This document shows, piece by piece, positions 18,559 through 27,866 of a DNA stretch of 64,000 bases. Each line of letters opens with the position of its first letter. The first letter of the stretch is position 1. Origin of the DNA: Allotamlana fucoidanivorans (GTDB lineage: Bacteria; Bacteroidota; Bacteroidia; Flavobacteriales; Flavobacteriaceae); contig NZ_VDCS01000006.1 in NCBI RefSeq assembly GCF_006265225.1, positions 124,001 to 188,000 of the forward strand, written 5' to 3'. A program made the translations under genes and the position numbers. The notes beneath the pieces were generated by a model, which saw only the letters and a list, made by a program, of their open reading frames with translations, was not told the origin of the DNA and did not search any database.

Positions 18559-21306
18559 TTACAATTGTGATTGAAAGGTGTAGTTCCCTGGTTGCACAAC
18601 AAATTCTGATTTACCGTTTGAATTGGCTGAAGGTTTTACCTGACTGGATTCTTCAACAGCATCGGCATTACCCGGAAGTGTCACTATCGCGGTTGAATTT
18701 GGTGGAATTGTTGTATTAAGCTTGAATACTCCATCTTTTATTTCCCATGATGATGACACTTTACCATAAGGTGTGTTTAACGATGCTGAAGCCGAAGTAA
18801 GTGGATGTCTAGGTTCTGGGGCAATTCTAATGGTTTTATAACCCGCCTCAAGTGGCGCAATACCTGCAATGCGTTCATACATCCATTCGCCAACGGCACC
18901 ATAAGCATAATGATTTAAGCTATTCATTTTCATTGGGTTGAATCCTTCTTCCTTACTATAACTGTTCCAACGTTCCCAAATGGTGGTCGCTCCCTGATTG
19001 ATGGAATAGAACCACGACGGATAGGTTTCATTGAACAGTAATTGGTACATCAAATCGATTTCTCCGGTTTCATCTAAAACTTCATATAATAATGGTGTTC
19101 CTAAGAATCCGGTACGCAAATGATTATCAGCTTCTGCTATTTTTTCTAACAAGTGTTTTTTAGCATTCGCTTTATTTTCTTCGGAAATCAAATCAAAAGC
19201 CATTCCTAATAAATACGAAGTTTGGGTTTCTGAAACTTCTTTAACTTTCCCATTCTCGAAGAAATGATTTTCGAAGGCTTGAGCCACATTTTGATATAAA
19301 GCGTTGTACTTTTCATAGGCTTCAATTTTACCTAAAGCTTTCGCAGTTTTGGCTGTAAGTCGTGCCGAATGCGCGAAAAAAGCGGTACCAATTAAACTGT
19401 GTGATGTATCGCCTTTATTATCGCCATTTTCTGGAAGCGGTTGCAACCAATCGGCAAAACCACCCATTTTCGATATGTAATTTTTTGAAACGGATTCATG
19501 GTAATCTACCCAGGCTTTCATCATTTCAAAATTATCGTCTAATATGGTTTTATCGCCTGTTCTTAAATATATTTTCCACGGAATAATAGTACATGCATCT
19601 CCCCAACCGGCACTTACTTTATTGTTGAATAACACGTCTGGCACCACCCAAGGAATACCGCCATTTTCAAATTGCGACTCTCTCACACTTTGAAGCCAAC
19701 TGGCCCAAAAACGATATACATCGGCGTTAAATATAGATGCTGGTGCAAATACCTGCGCATCGGCCGTCCAGCCCATACGCTCATCACGCTGTGGACAATC
19801 GGTAGGAATATCGAAAAAATTACCTCGTAAACCCCAAACAATATTGCTTTGTAATTGATTGAGTTTTCCATGTGATGATATAAAAGTTCCGTTTTCATCA
19901 AAATCGGAGTACTGCACCATACCGGTAACCCAATCAGTTGAAGGCTCAACGGAGGTATCAAAACCACTTAACTCAATATATTGAAACCCATGAAAAGTGA
20001 ATTTGGGCATCCAGTCTATGATACCATCTTCTGAGGCCGTGTAATGGTTAGTTGATTCGGCACTTCGGTAGTTTTCAGTATAAAAAGTACCGTCAGGCGA
20101 TAGTTTTTCTGCACATCGAATTTTTAATGTTTGTCCTTTTTTCATCGGGACTTTAAGCAGTGGTACACCCACCATATTTTGTTCAAAATCGAAAATTAAA
20201 GTCCCATCGTTTTTAATCATAGATTTTGCTGGTAATTCTATTTTAGATTTTACAGTGGTATGCCTTTTGGGCTCTAATCGAATGGATTCTACTATCGGAA
20301 ATGCGTTAACATTCTCCCAGGTTTTATCACTAAAATTATTCGTATTCCAATCGGGCATTTCAAAATTAGCATCATAAGTTTCGCCATCATAAATCTCTGA
20401 AAATCGAATAGGTCCTTTGGTGGTGCCTTTCCAAGTTTCATCAGATAAAATCATTTCTTTAGAGCCATCGGTCATGGTCAACTCCAACTGACACAGTAAT
20501 TTGGGTGTTTCGGTATCACTCCAATAGGATTTCATCCAACCTAAACGTCCGGAATGCCAACCAGCGGCTAACTCTGCGCCAATCACATTTTGCCCCGATT
20601 CGATAAAATCAGTAACATCATAAGTGATGGTTTCTACGCGTTCTTGGTAAGGTGTATAACCGGGTGGCATCACATCATCACTAACATCTTGGCCATTAAT
20701 ACTCACATCAAACACCCCTTTTGCGGTTATGTATAATCGCGCCGAAGCCACCTCATTAGACAACTCGAAACCTTTTCTTAAATATTGTGGTCTGTGAATG
20801 ATATTGTCTTGACTGCCCATCACTTTTTCTTTTTTGGTATTTAATCCAATCCATTTGGCTTTCCAATCGCTATTACTTAACAAGCCCAACTCAAAATGAC
20901 TGACTTTACTCCATTTAGAAGCTTCTTCATATTGATTCCAATATTTTACTTGCCAATATACGTTTTGACGTGATTGTAAAGGTTTACCTTGGTATTTCAC
21001 CCAAACAGACTGGTCTGTCATTTGCTTACTAGAATCCCATAAATCGGCATGATTTGGTAATAAATCTGGACTGCTAGCCACTACGATTTGATATGCCGAC
21101 TGACTTAAAACTCTTTCTGAAATTGGTAATTTCCACGAAAATGTTGGTGTAGCATCATAAAAACCTAAAGGATTTTCAAAACCTTCAGAAACCCTAAGAT
21201 TTTCAGCTGCTTTAATGTTTTGTTCTTCTTTGTAAGAACTTAATCCTAATACAATAAAACAACTCATGCTGAATACTACATAAAAGAGATTTGATTTTTT
21301 AGGCAT
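18559..21306 (-). CDS. GH78 alpha-L-rhamnosidase (tandem copy 2)
   Basis: This 915-residue enzyme has a signal-anchor-like N-terminus (hydrophobic about residues 7-24). Domains are an N-terminal Fn3-like domain (36-142), the two beta-sandwich domains of GH78 (about 148-345 and 350-465), an (alpha/alpha)6 barrel (about 470-830) with the family signature DCPQRDERMGWTADAQ at 503-518 including Glu509, and a C-terminal beta-sandwich. It should remove non-reducing alpha-L-rhamnose from desulfated oligosaccharides. It starts 3 bp after the stop of a close paralogue, which indicates tandem duplication. Confidence 0.93.
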   Translation of the reverse strand: MPKKSNLFYVVFSMSCFIVLGLSSYKEEQNIKAAENLRVSEGFENPLGFYDATPTFSWKLPISERVLSQSAYQIVVASSPDLLPNHADLWDSSKQMTDQSVWVKYQGKPLQSRQNVYWQVKYWNQYEEASKWSKVSHFELGLLSNSDWKAKWIGLNTKKEKVMGSQDNIIHRPQYLRKGFELSNEVASARLYITAKGVFDVSINGQDVSDDVMPPGYTPYQERVETITYDVTDFIESGQNVIGAELAAGWHSGRLGWMKSYWSDTETPKLLCQLELTMTDGSKEMILSDETWKGTTKGPIRFSEIYDGETYDANFEMPDWNTNNFSDKTWENVNAFPIVESIRLEPKRHTTVKSKIELPAKSMIKNDGTLIFDFEQNMVGVPLLKVPMKKGQTLKIRCAEKLSPDGTFYTENYRSAESTNHYTASEDGIIDWMPKFTFHGFQYIELSGFDTSVEPSTDWVTGMVQYSDFDENGTFISSHGKLNQLQSNIVWGLRGNFFDIPTDCPQRDERMGWTADAQVFAPASIFNADVYRFWASWLQSVRESQFENGGIPWVVPDVLFNNKVSAGWGDACTIIPWKIYLRTGDKTILDDNFEMMKAWVDYHESVSKNYISKMGGFADWLQPLPENGDNKGDTSHSLIGTAFFAHSARLTAKTAKALGKIEAYEKYNALYQNVAQAFENHFFENGKVKEVSETQTSYLLGMAFDLISEENKANAKKHLLEKIAEADNHLRTGFLGTPLLYEVLDETGEIDLMYQLLFNETYPSWFYSINQGATTIWERWNSYSKEEGFNPMKMNSLNHYAYGAVGEWMYERIAGIAPLEAGYKTIRIAPEPRHPLTSASASLNTPYGKVSSSWEIKDGVFKLNTTIPPNSTAIVTLPGNADAVEESSQVKPSANSNGKSEFVVQPGNYTFQSQL

Positions 21307-21309
21307 GTC

Positions 21310-24099
21310 TTAAATTTTAGTTTGAATATTATAAGTTCCTGGCTCTACCAAAATAGTTATTGACGTTTTATCTGTATTGCTATGCTGAACATCTGAAAAT
21401 TCTTTATATACAGTTCCGTTTACATGTAAACCAGCTTCATTTCCATAAGGTATACTTATTTGGGCAGATGTATTGGGTGGAATTATTGCTTTTAAATAAA
21501 ATGTACCATTTTCGATGGTCCAAGATGATGATGCCTTTCCATATGGTGTGTTCACTGTTGCTGATGCCGAGGTTAAAAACTCTGTATTTGGCAAAGGTGC
21601 AATTCTAATTTTCTTATATCCCGGCTCTAAAGGAGCTAATCCAGCGATACGCTCATACATCCATTGGCCAATTGCGCCGTATGCATAATGGTTTAAGCTA
21701 TTCATGCTTTGCGCGTTGTAACCACCTGATATACTAAAACTATTCCAACGTTCCCACATGGTGGTTGCCCCTTGATTTATAGAGTAAAACCATGATGGAT
21801 AAGTTTCTTTAAATAGAATTTTGTACATCAAATCAATTTCGCCCATATTATCTAAAACCTTAGGTAAAATTGGTGTTCCTAAAAAACCTGTTCCTAAATG
21901 ATAATCAGTATTCTTAATTTCTTCAAGCAAGTGTTTTTTTGCTTTTAGTTTGTTTTCTGGTTTTAACAAATCAAAATAAATCGCCAATAAATAACTTGTT
22001 TGTGTTTCCTTACCGTTTTTTACTTTTCCATTATTATCAAAAAAAGTGCTTTCAAAAACTTTAGAAATAGATTTATATAAATTATAGAATTCTTTTACAT
22101 CCTCATTGTAACCCAGAACACCTGCCATTTTAGAAATCAAATGAGATGAATGAGCAAAATAAGCTGTAATAATTAATTCTTTTGAAGTATCTCCACTATT
22201 CCCACTTTTTCCTTTTTTTGAAGGAAAGGGTTGTAACCAATCTCCAAAAGAAGCCATTTTAGGAATAAGCGCTTTATCTTCAATTTTAGATTTGTAATAA
22301 CCTATCCATTTTTTTGCAGCTTTATAATTTTCTTCTAACACACTTTTATCTCCAGTGCTATTATAGATACTCCAAGGAATTATAACTACAGCATCCCCCC
22401 AGCCAGGACTTCCTTTTTTGTTTTGCAATACATCTGGCACTATAAAAGGGACCATCCCATCACTGTGCTCAGACTGATTTTCCCTAAGGCTCTGTAACCA
22501 AGCCATCCAAAAGGCATGCGTATCATAGTTGAACATGGCTGTAGGTGCTATCACTTGGGCGTCTCCAGTCCACCCCAAACGTTCATCACGTTGCGGACAG
22601 TCTGTAGGTATATCAAAAAAGTTATCGCGTAAGCCCCAAGTAATATTACTTTGTAATTGATTTAATTTATCGTGAGACGATGTAAACGTTCCGTTTATCT
22701 GGAAATTAGAATGTTGCGCTATACCTTGTACCCAAGACACATCTGGTTTTGCATTTTTATCATAACCATTTAATTCTATAAACTGAAATCCGTGAAATGT
22801 AAATTTTGGAACGTACTCTACAACACCGTCTTTAGCTGCTATATAATAATCAGTTGAATGTGCAGAACGATAGTTGATGGTATAAAATGTACCATCGTTT
22901 AACAACATTTCAGAAAAGCGAATTTTTAATGTATCACCCTTTTTCATAGGCACTTTTATTTTTGGTACGCCTACAATATTTTGCTTCATATTAAAAACAG
23001 CCGTGTTTTCTTTTACGGAAACAATTTCTACATCGTTTAAAACGATTTGATTCTTTACGGTATAATGTCTTTTTGGCGCTAATTTAACATTCTTAGCAAG
23101 TGCTTCAACTTCAACAAATTCCCAGTTAGAATAATCAAAAGCAACAGCATTCCAATTTGGCATTTCAAAATTTGCATCATAGACTTCGCCATCGTAAATA
23201 CCCGCTAAACGTATGGGTCCATTTGTAGTACCTTTCCAAGATTCGTCAGAAATAATGGTTTGTTTTGAACCATCTTTCATTATTATTTCTAACTGGCATA
23301 GAATTTTGGGTGATTCAAAATTATCATAAAGTGCAGTTCTTCTACTAATTCTTCCAGAATGCCAACCAGAAGCTAACTCTACCGCTAAAGCATTTTTTCC
23401 TGAAGTTAGAAACTCACTAACATCATAAGTTAAAGTCTCAATGCGATGATTGTACGGTGTCCAACCCGGAGTCATGACATCATCACTTACATCCTTGCCA
23501 TTTAAATACACATCAAAAACACCTTTTGCCGTAATGTATAGTCTAGCTGATGCAACATCTGATGTTAATTCAAAATCTTTTCTTAAATATTGCGGTCTGT
23601 GCATTAAAAAATTTCTAACCCCTTTAATACTATCTTTTGCGGTATCTAATCCTGCCCATTGGGCATTCCAGTCGGCATTATTTAACAACCCCAATTCAAA
23701 AACATTGGTTTCACTCCAATCAGAAGCGTTTTCATCTTGATTCCAAAAACGCACTTGCCAATATACTTTTTGTCTTGATTCCAGCGCTTTTCCTTGATAT
23801 TTCACAAAAGTAGATTGCGAACTATTTTGCTTTTTCGAATCCCATAAATCAGCATGATTTGGCAATAGGTCTTCACTGGTTGCCACTACAATACGATAAG
23901 CTGACTGACTTTTAATATTTTCTGAAACCGGCAATTTCCATGAAAATGTTGGACTGGAATCATAAAACCCAATAGGATTGTTAAACCCTTCCGAGAGGGT
24001 TAAAGAATGTGGTGCTTGAATGTTTTTGTTTATGAACGAAAATGCAAAAAAATACGCTAAAACACTCAATACCAGTACAAAAAAAAAGTTACGTTTCAT
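21310..24099 (-). CDS. GH78 alpha-L-rhamnosidase (tandem copy 1)
   Basis: This 929-residue paralogue matches the next gene along its whole length: the same SEGFxNPxGFYD opening, ARLYITAKGVFDV, and the signature DCPQRDERLGWTGDAQ with its catalytic Glu. The N-terminal hydrophobic segment (about 4-23) is a signal peptide or anchor. It is first in an operon of GH78-GH78-GH43-sulfatase-sulfatase, behind an operator-bearing promoter at 24202. Keeping two copies suggests they differ in linkage or in tolerance to sulfate or uronic acid at the next sugar (inference). Confidence 0.93.
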   Translation of the reverse strand: MKRNFFFVLVLSVLAYFFAFSFINKNIQAPHSLTLSEGFNNPIGFYDSSPTFSWKLPVSENIKSQSAYRIVVATSEDLLPNHADLWDSKKQNSSQSTFVKYQGKALESRQKVYWQVRFWNQDENASDWSETNVFELGLLNNADWNAQWAGLDTAKDSIKGVRNFLMHRPQYLRKDFELTSDVASARLYITAKGVFDVYLNGKDVSDDVMTPGWTPYNHRIETLTYDVSEFLTSGKNALAVELASGWHSGRISRRTALYDNFESPKILCQLEIIMKDGSKQTIISDESWKGTTNGPIRLAGIYDGEVYDANFEMPNWNAVAFDYSNWEFVEVEALAKNVKLAPKRHYTVKNQIVLNDVEIVSVKENTAVFNMKQNIVGVPKIKVPMKKGDTLKIRFSEMLLNDGTFYTINYRSAHSTDYYIAAKDGVVEYVPKFTFHGFQFIELNGYDKNAKPDVSWVQGIAQHSNFQINGTFTSSHDKLNQLQSNITWGLRDNFFDIPTDCPQRDERLGWTGDAQVIAPTAMFNYDTHAFWMAWLQSLRENQSEHSDGMVPFIVPDVLQNKKGSPGWGDAVVIIPWSIYNSTGDKSVLEENYKAAKKWIGYYKSKIEDKALIPKMASFGDWLQPFPSKKGKSGNSGDTSKELIITAYFAHSSHLISKMAGVLGYNEDVKEFYNLYKSISKVFESTFFDNNGKVKNGKETQTSYLLAIYFDLLKPENKLKAKKHLLEEIKNTDYHLGTGFLGTPILPKVLDNMGEIDLMYKILFKETYPSWFYSINQGATTMWERWNSFSISGGYNAQSMNSLNHYAYGAIGQWMYERIAGLAPLEPGYKKIRIAPLPNTEFLTSASATVNTPYGKASSSWTIENGTFYLKAIIPPNTSAQISIPYGNEAGLHVNGTVYKEFSDVQHSNTDKTSITILVEPGTYNIQTKI

Positions 24100-24201
24100 T
24101 ATTAAATAAAGCCTAAACCAGCCTTGCTATTTTCTTTTTTAGTTTCTGATAAAACTTGATTAAACTAAACAGCAAGGTCTTTTTTTTTTATCAAAAAACT
24201 G

Positions 24202-24221
24202 TCCTGCTCTGTCTTGATATT
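24202..24221 (-). promoter_or_regulatory. PUL direct-repeat operator, GH78 operon
   Basis: The coding-strand units are AATATCAAGA (24212-24221) and CAGAGCAGGA (24202-24211), 103 bp before the ATG at 24099. This is one of the weaker copies. At the expected 22-bp distance (24172-24179) only GACCTTGC is found, so the -7 box is poor or the start site is displaced. Confidence 0.4.
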
Positions 24222-24284
24222 ATATTTATTTACTTTTAAAACCAACTTATGCATGCGCGTCACATTTAGGCTTTAACACAAAAA

Positions 24285-24307
24285 AACCAGGAATTTTATT
24301 CCTGGTT
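24285..24307 (-). terminator. Intrinsic terminator after the first PL24-type lyase gene
   Basis: A nine-pair stem (AACCAGGAA / TTCCTGGTT) with a five-base loop is followed on the minus strand by a run of seven T (24278-24284 are A on the plus strand apart from one C). It ends the transcript of the gene stopping at 24333, before the GH78 operon. Confidence 0.85.
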
Positions 24308-24332
24308 TTTTATGAGAACGCAACTTAACAAT

Positions 24333-27300
24333 TTAATTTATTATTAATCTATGCGTATGCATTGTTCCTTCTTCATCATAAATACTCAACAGATAAATAC
24401 CCGATTCGAATTGTTCTGTAATTTCTTCCTTTGTTTCTCCTTGAAGTTTTTTGGTGTATACTAATTTCCCTAGCATGTCATACATCTTTAAATCAGCACT
24501 GTTTATGCCTTCTAATTGAATTGTAAAACGCTCTTTTGCTGGATTTGGATAGACTTTAACTTCAACATTTTTTTCTTTAACTGATACAATTTTTGATGCT
24601 ACCGATTTGGCACTACTTCCTGTCAAGATTTCAAACTCATTAATACTTACCCAATTGCTATTATAATTATGAGCTCCAGTAATTGTTAACTTTACATAAC
24701 GTGCATTGGCGCTAGAATTGGTTGTTAATGGTTGTGCATTTGAGGTATTACCTGTTTCATCTGCAAATGTAACAAACCCGCTATCAGGTGAATTTGATGT
24801 TTCTACTCTGTATTGATAAGCTCTACTCTTATAAGTCCACATTTGTGTTCCTGTGATTTGACGACTTACACCTAAATCAAATACAACAGACTTAGGAAAT
24901 CCTCTAGCGCTCCACCTCGAATCATCACTTGTATTTCCATCTATTAAATTTGCCGCCACATTAGTTCCTTGCTCTTCTTCAACAGACTCAATGCTCACAC
25001 CTACAGTATTTACCGTAAGCGTAATAGAGGACTCTGCCGTTAAGCCATCATTATCTGTTGCTATAGCCGTAAGCGTATAGGTTCCTGCTGATAAACCGTT
25101 TAATTCTTCAGAATTAGGCGTTCCTGATTGCCCCCACTCATAAGGTGCTACAATTTCCTCACGTATTAATGTCCCATCTATAAACAATTCAACCTTCTCT
25201 ATTGTACCATCAGCATCCGTTGCATTCACCTCTGCGCTTAAACTATAACCTTCATCTAAAACTATATCTCCTGACGGTTGCACAAAACTAACCTCAGGTG
25301 GTACTACTGTATTTACTGTAAGCGTTATAGACGACTCTGCGGTTAACCCATCATTATCTGTTGCTATTGCCGTAAGTGTATAGGTTCCTGCCGATAAACC
25401 GTTCAATTCTTCAGAATTAGGCGTTCCTGCTTGGCCCCACTCATAAGGCGCTACTATTTCCTGGCGTATTAATATGCCGTCTATAAACAATTCAACCTTC
25501 TCTATTGTACCATCAGCATCCGTTGCATTTACTTCTGCGCTTAAACTATAACCTTCATCTAAAACTATATCTCCCGAAGGTTGCACAAAATTAACCTCTG
25601 GAGGTATCGTAGCATTTACCGTAATGGTTCTTACATTTGAATACTCCTTCTCGTTATTGGCATTATAGGCCACTGCATCAATAGTATAAGTACCCGGAGT
25701 ATCTGGTGTCCAAATATAGGTATAAGGTGCTGTAGTATCTTGTTTATTAAAAACATTATTAATTCTGAAGTTAACTTTAGTTATGGTAGAACCTCCGGTA
25801 ACTGCTGTACTAGCACTTATAGTAACAGGTTCGCCAACAAGATATGTGGCATTATCATCAGGTGTAGTTAATGTTACTGAATGGGATGGCACTTCGATAG
25901 GAATATCTAAATCTATTATTTGAAGATATATTGGTTGTGCATTACCCGATTGCTTTTCCATTAAATAATAAAACAATTTACCATTGGCGATATGCACTTT
26001 TCCGTGGTTAAACACTTTTCCTCCAGTAGCTTCATAGATACGCGTAAAGTTATTAGTGCCTCCTGCAGCTTTTTCAACAAACACTCTCCCCCCAGAAGTT
26101 AAGCCAATAATATAAATACTGTTACCAGCTGTATAAATGTCCGAGGCTCCAGAAAAATCTTCTGAAGTAACGAAATTTGAAGATCCACTAGGTTTATAGG
26201 TGTGTAAATACTTGGTAACATTAAACTCATTATCTTTTACTTTACTAATAATATGTACATCGCCTTGACTTGTCACGGTCCAATCAAATCCATCAACAAT
26301 ACGCACCATATTCGTTTGCGTGGTTTGCACATAATCTCCGGGTTCCATTACTTTAATAAAGTCTGCATCATATAAGGGTGTACTAAAACTTTGTCCTTGC
26401 TGATTTTTCCATCCGCCAACGCCATCCTGATTATCCGAATAAGCATAGTAAACACCATTTTGATACTCGAATTTATCTGTATTATTGGACGATCGACGTT
26501 GAAAACCAATTCGCAGTTTTCCATTTATATATTTCATTTCACCATACAGTCCCCAATTATAGGTAATACCAGGCTGGCTTTTAGCATTTAAAGCATTAAA
26601 ATCGGTAAAATTGCCCCAATTCCCAGTGCTAGCATTATACTTTATGAATTTGTACATACCATTATTGTTTCCTCCTTCTCGCATGAGCATAAAAAGTTCT
26701 CCACCATCATTTAAAAAGAATTTCGGATAAGTTAAAGCCACAAATTCAGACTGCGGAGCACTTCCAGGCATTCTTAAATGTTTATAGCCGCCACTTCCGT
26801 TTTGTACAAACTTATCCAGAGTAAAATCGGCATCTGGCAAAGAAGCGGCATTGGCAATAGAATAAGAATACCTAAAATAGTCGTTGGCCAAACTTCCATC
26901 TGAAGGTTTTGTTGCGCTGTAGGCATGCATATCATACAATAAATGAATGGTACCATCTAGTGGACTTATGCCTACGGCAATGGTGTTATGCGATTCACCG
27001 ATCCACCATTTATTTTGATACCCCGTATGGCGATGCGGAAACTCAATAGTTACCATACTTCCTGTATTGGTATTATAACGGGTTAACATAACATGCCGAT
27101 CTGCTTTACCACCTCGGTACCAGGTCATAAAAACATACTCGTTGTACGCTTTAATACAATCACCATGCGGTGTAATCACTCTGCCAAAAAAATAATCATA
27201 CGGTGCTGTTTCTCCGGTGTTTGAAGCTCCTCCGGTTACTTTACTTCCATCAAAATAAAGACCTAAATCTGAAATTTTTATTTCTTGTTCTAACTGTACT

Positions 27301-27401
27301 TGAGCAAGAAACACGTTTACTGAGCTAAAAAAAATACATAAAGCCAAAGCCAGCTTTAAGTGGCTCTTAATTGAAACATTTGTTCTGGTAATTTTGTTCA
27401 T
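24333..27401 (-). CDS. T9SS-secreted PL24-type ulvan lyase with Ig-like repeats and F5/8-type C domain
   Basis: This is a 1022-residue modular enzyme. After a signal peptide (about 1-33) comes a BNR-type beta-propeller (about 38-505) with blocks LYFDGSKVTGGASNTG, FPHRHTGYQNKWWIGESHNT (His138), HLLYDMHAYS (His159) and LMREGGNNNGMYKF (Arg241). These blocks fit the PL24 ulvan lyases as I know them; the exact catalytic residues were not verified. Residues about 513-610 are a first Ig-like domain. Residues about 611-812 hold two nearly identical 101-residue Ig-like units. Residues about 815-945 are a discoidin/F5-8C-like carbohydrate-binding domain. The end is a T9SS type A domain (VKVYPNPAKERF onward). 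It is a single-gene transcript with its own operator and terminator. Confidence 0.82.
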   Translation of the reverse strand: MNKITRTNVSIKSHLKLALALCIFFSSVNVFLAQVQLEQEIKISDLGLYFDGSKVTGGASNTGETAPYDYFFGRVITPHGDCIKAYNEYVFMTWYRGGKADRHVMLTRYNTNTGSMVTIEFPHRHTGYQNKWWIGESHNTIAVGISPLDGTIHLLYDMHAYSATKPSDGSLANDYFRYSYSIANAASLPDADFTLDKFVQNGSGGYKHLRMPGSAPQSEFVALTYPKFFLNDGGELFMLMREGGNNNGMYKFIKYNASTGNWGNFTDFNALNAKSQPGITYNWGLYGEMKYINGKLRIGFQRRSSNNTDKFEYQNGVYYAYSDNQDGVGGWKNQQGQSFSTPLYDADFIKVMEPGDYVQTTQTNMVRIVDGFDWTVTSQGDVHIISKVKDNEFNVTKYLHTYKPSGSSNFVTSEDFSGASDIYTAGNSIYIIGLTSGGRVFVEKAAGGTNNFTRIYEATGGKVFNHGKVHIANGKLFYYLMEKQSGNAQPIYLQIIDLDIPIEVPSHSVTLTTPDDNATYLVGEPVTISASTAVTGGSTITKVNFRINNVFNKQDTTAPYTYIWTPDTPGTYTIDAVAYNANNEKEYSNVRTITVNATIPPEVNFVQPSGDIVLDEGYSLSAEVNATDADGTIEKVELFIDGILIRQEIVAPYEWGQAGTPNSEELNGLSAGTYTLTAIATDNDGLTAESSITLTVNTVVPPEVSFVQPSGDIVLDEGYSLSAEVNATDADGTIEKVELFIDGTLIREEIVAPYEWGQSGTPNSEELNGLSAGTYTLTAIATDNDGLTAESSITLTVNTVGVSIESVEEEQGTNVAANLIDGNTSDDSRWSARGFPKSVVFDLGVSRQITGTQMWTYKSRAYQYRVETSNSPDSGFVTFADETGNTSNAQPLTTNSSANARYVKLTITGAHNYNSNWVSINEFEILTGSSAKSVASKIVSVKEKNVEVKVYPNPAKERFTIQLEGINSADLKMYDMLGKLVYTKKLQGETKEEITEQFESGIYLLSIYDEEGTMHTHRLIIN
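25003..25608 (-). repeat. Tandem 303-bp repeat encoding two Ig-like units
   Basis: Two adjacent copies (25003-25305 and 25306-25608) have a period of exactly 303 bp, or 101 codons. Each encodes PPEVxFVQPSGDIVLDEG through DGLTAESSITLTVNT. The encoded units differ at only a handful of residues and the DNA is nearly as similar, so the duplication is recent or kept uniform by gene conversion. Confidence 0.9.
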
Positions 27402-27463
27402 CTGCTATTAATGTTTAAGTTAATTAATACTAGCATTAGCCGTTACACTAATGCATAATAGAA

Positions 27464-27513
27464 GTAAGTATTAAAATAATTACAAATGAACTATCCTGTA
27501 CAATCCTGATGAT
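27464..27513 (-). promoter_or_regulatory. PUL direct-repeat operator, first PL24-type lyase gene
   Basis: The coding-strand units are ATCATCAGGA (27504-27513) and TTGTACAGGA (27494-27503). At the expected position the box is TACTTACT (27464-27471), which keeps TA but little else. The remainder of the 465-bp gap 27402-27866 is AT-rich, with no gene seen and a terminator at its left end. Confidence 0.5.
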
Positions 27514-27790
27514 TTTGACATTAAACGTGTAATAAAAATGACATATTATCCATTTACATAAACAAAATCAATAGATTCAGCAATAATGTAAGAAAAAAGC
27601 AACAAAAAGAAAACAAAAAAGTATTAATCGACAAAACACAATAAAACACGTTAAAATGCAATTGAAGTAAAAAGATCTTTAGTTTTTACATAGATACCAA
27701 TTTATAAATATCTATAGGACTTTGAGAGTAAGTTAATTAACGTATAGAGATTAAAACCCAAGTCTTTTTTAAAACGAATATAATATATTA

Positions 27791-27823
27791 AGAGGTGGTT
27801 TAAATATACATTAAACCACCTCT
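27791..27823 (-). terminator. Terminator after the beta-helix protein gene
   Basis: A 13-pair perfect stem (AGAGGTGGTTTAA / TTAAACCACCTCT) with a seven-base loop lies 43 bp past the stop at 27867. The U-tract on the minus strand is short and interrupted. Confidence 0.75.
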
Positions 27824-27866
27824 TTACATTGCATTTCGTCTAAATAAATAAAGACACTGATAGCAT

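Noticed and set aside
25003-25608. Tandem repeat as a possible CRISPR array
   Set aside because: The unit is 303 bp, in frame and encodes an Ig-like domain; there are no spacers.
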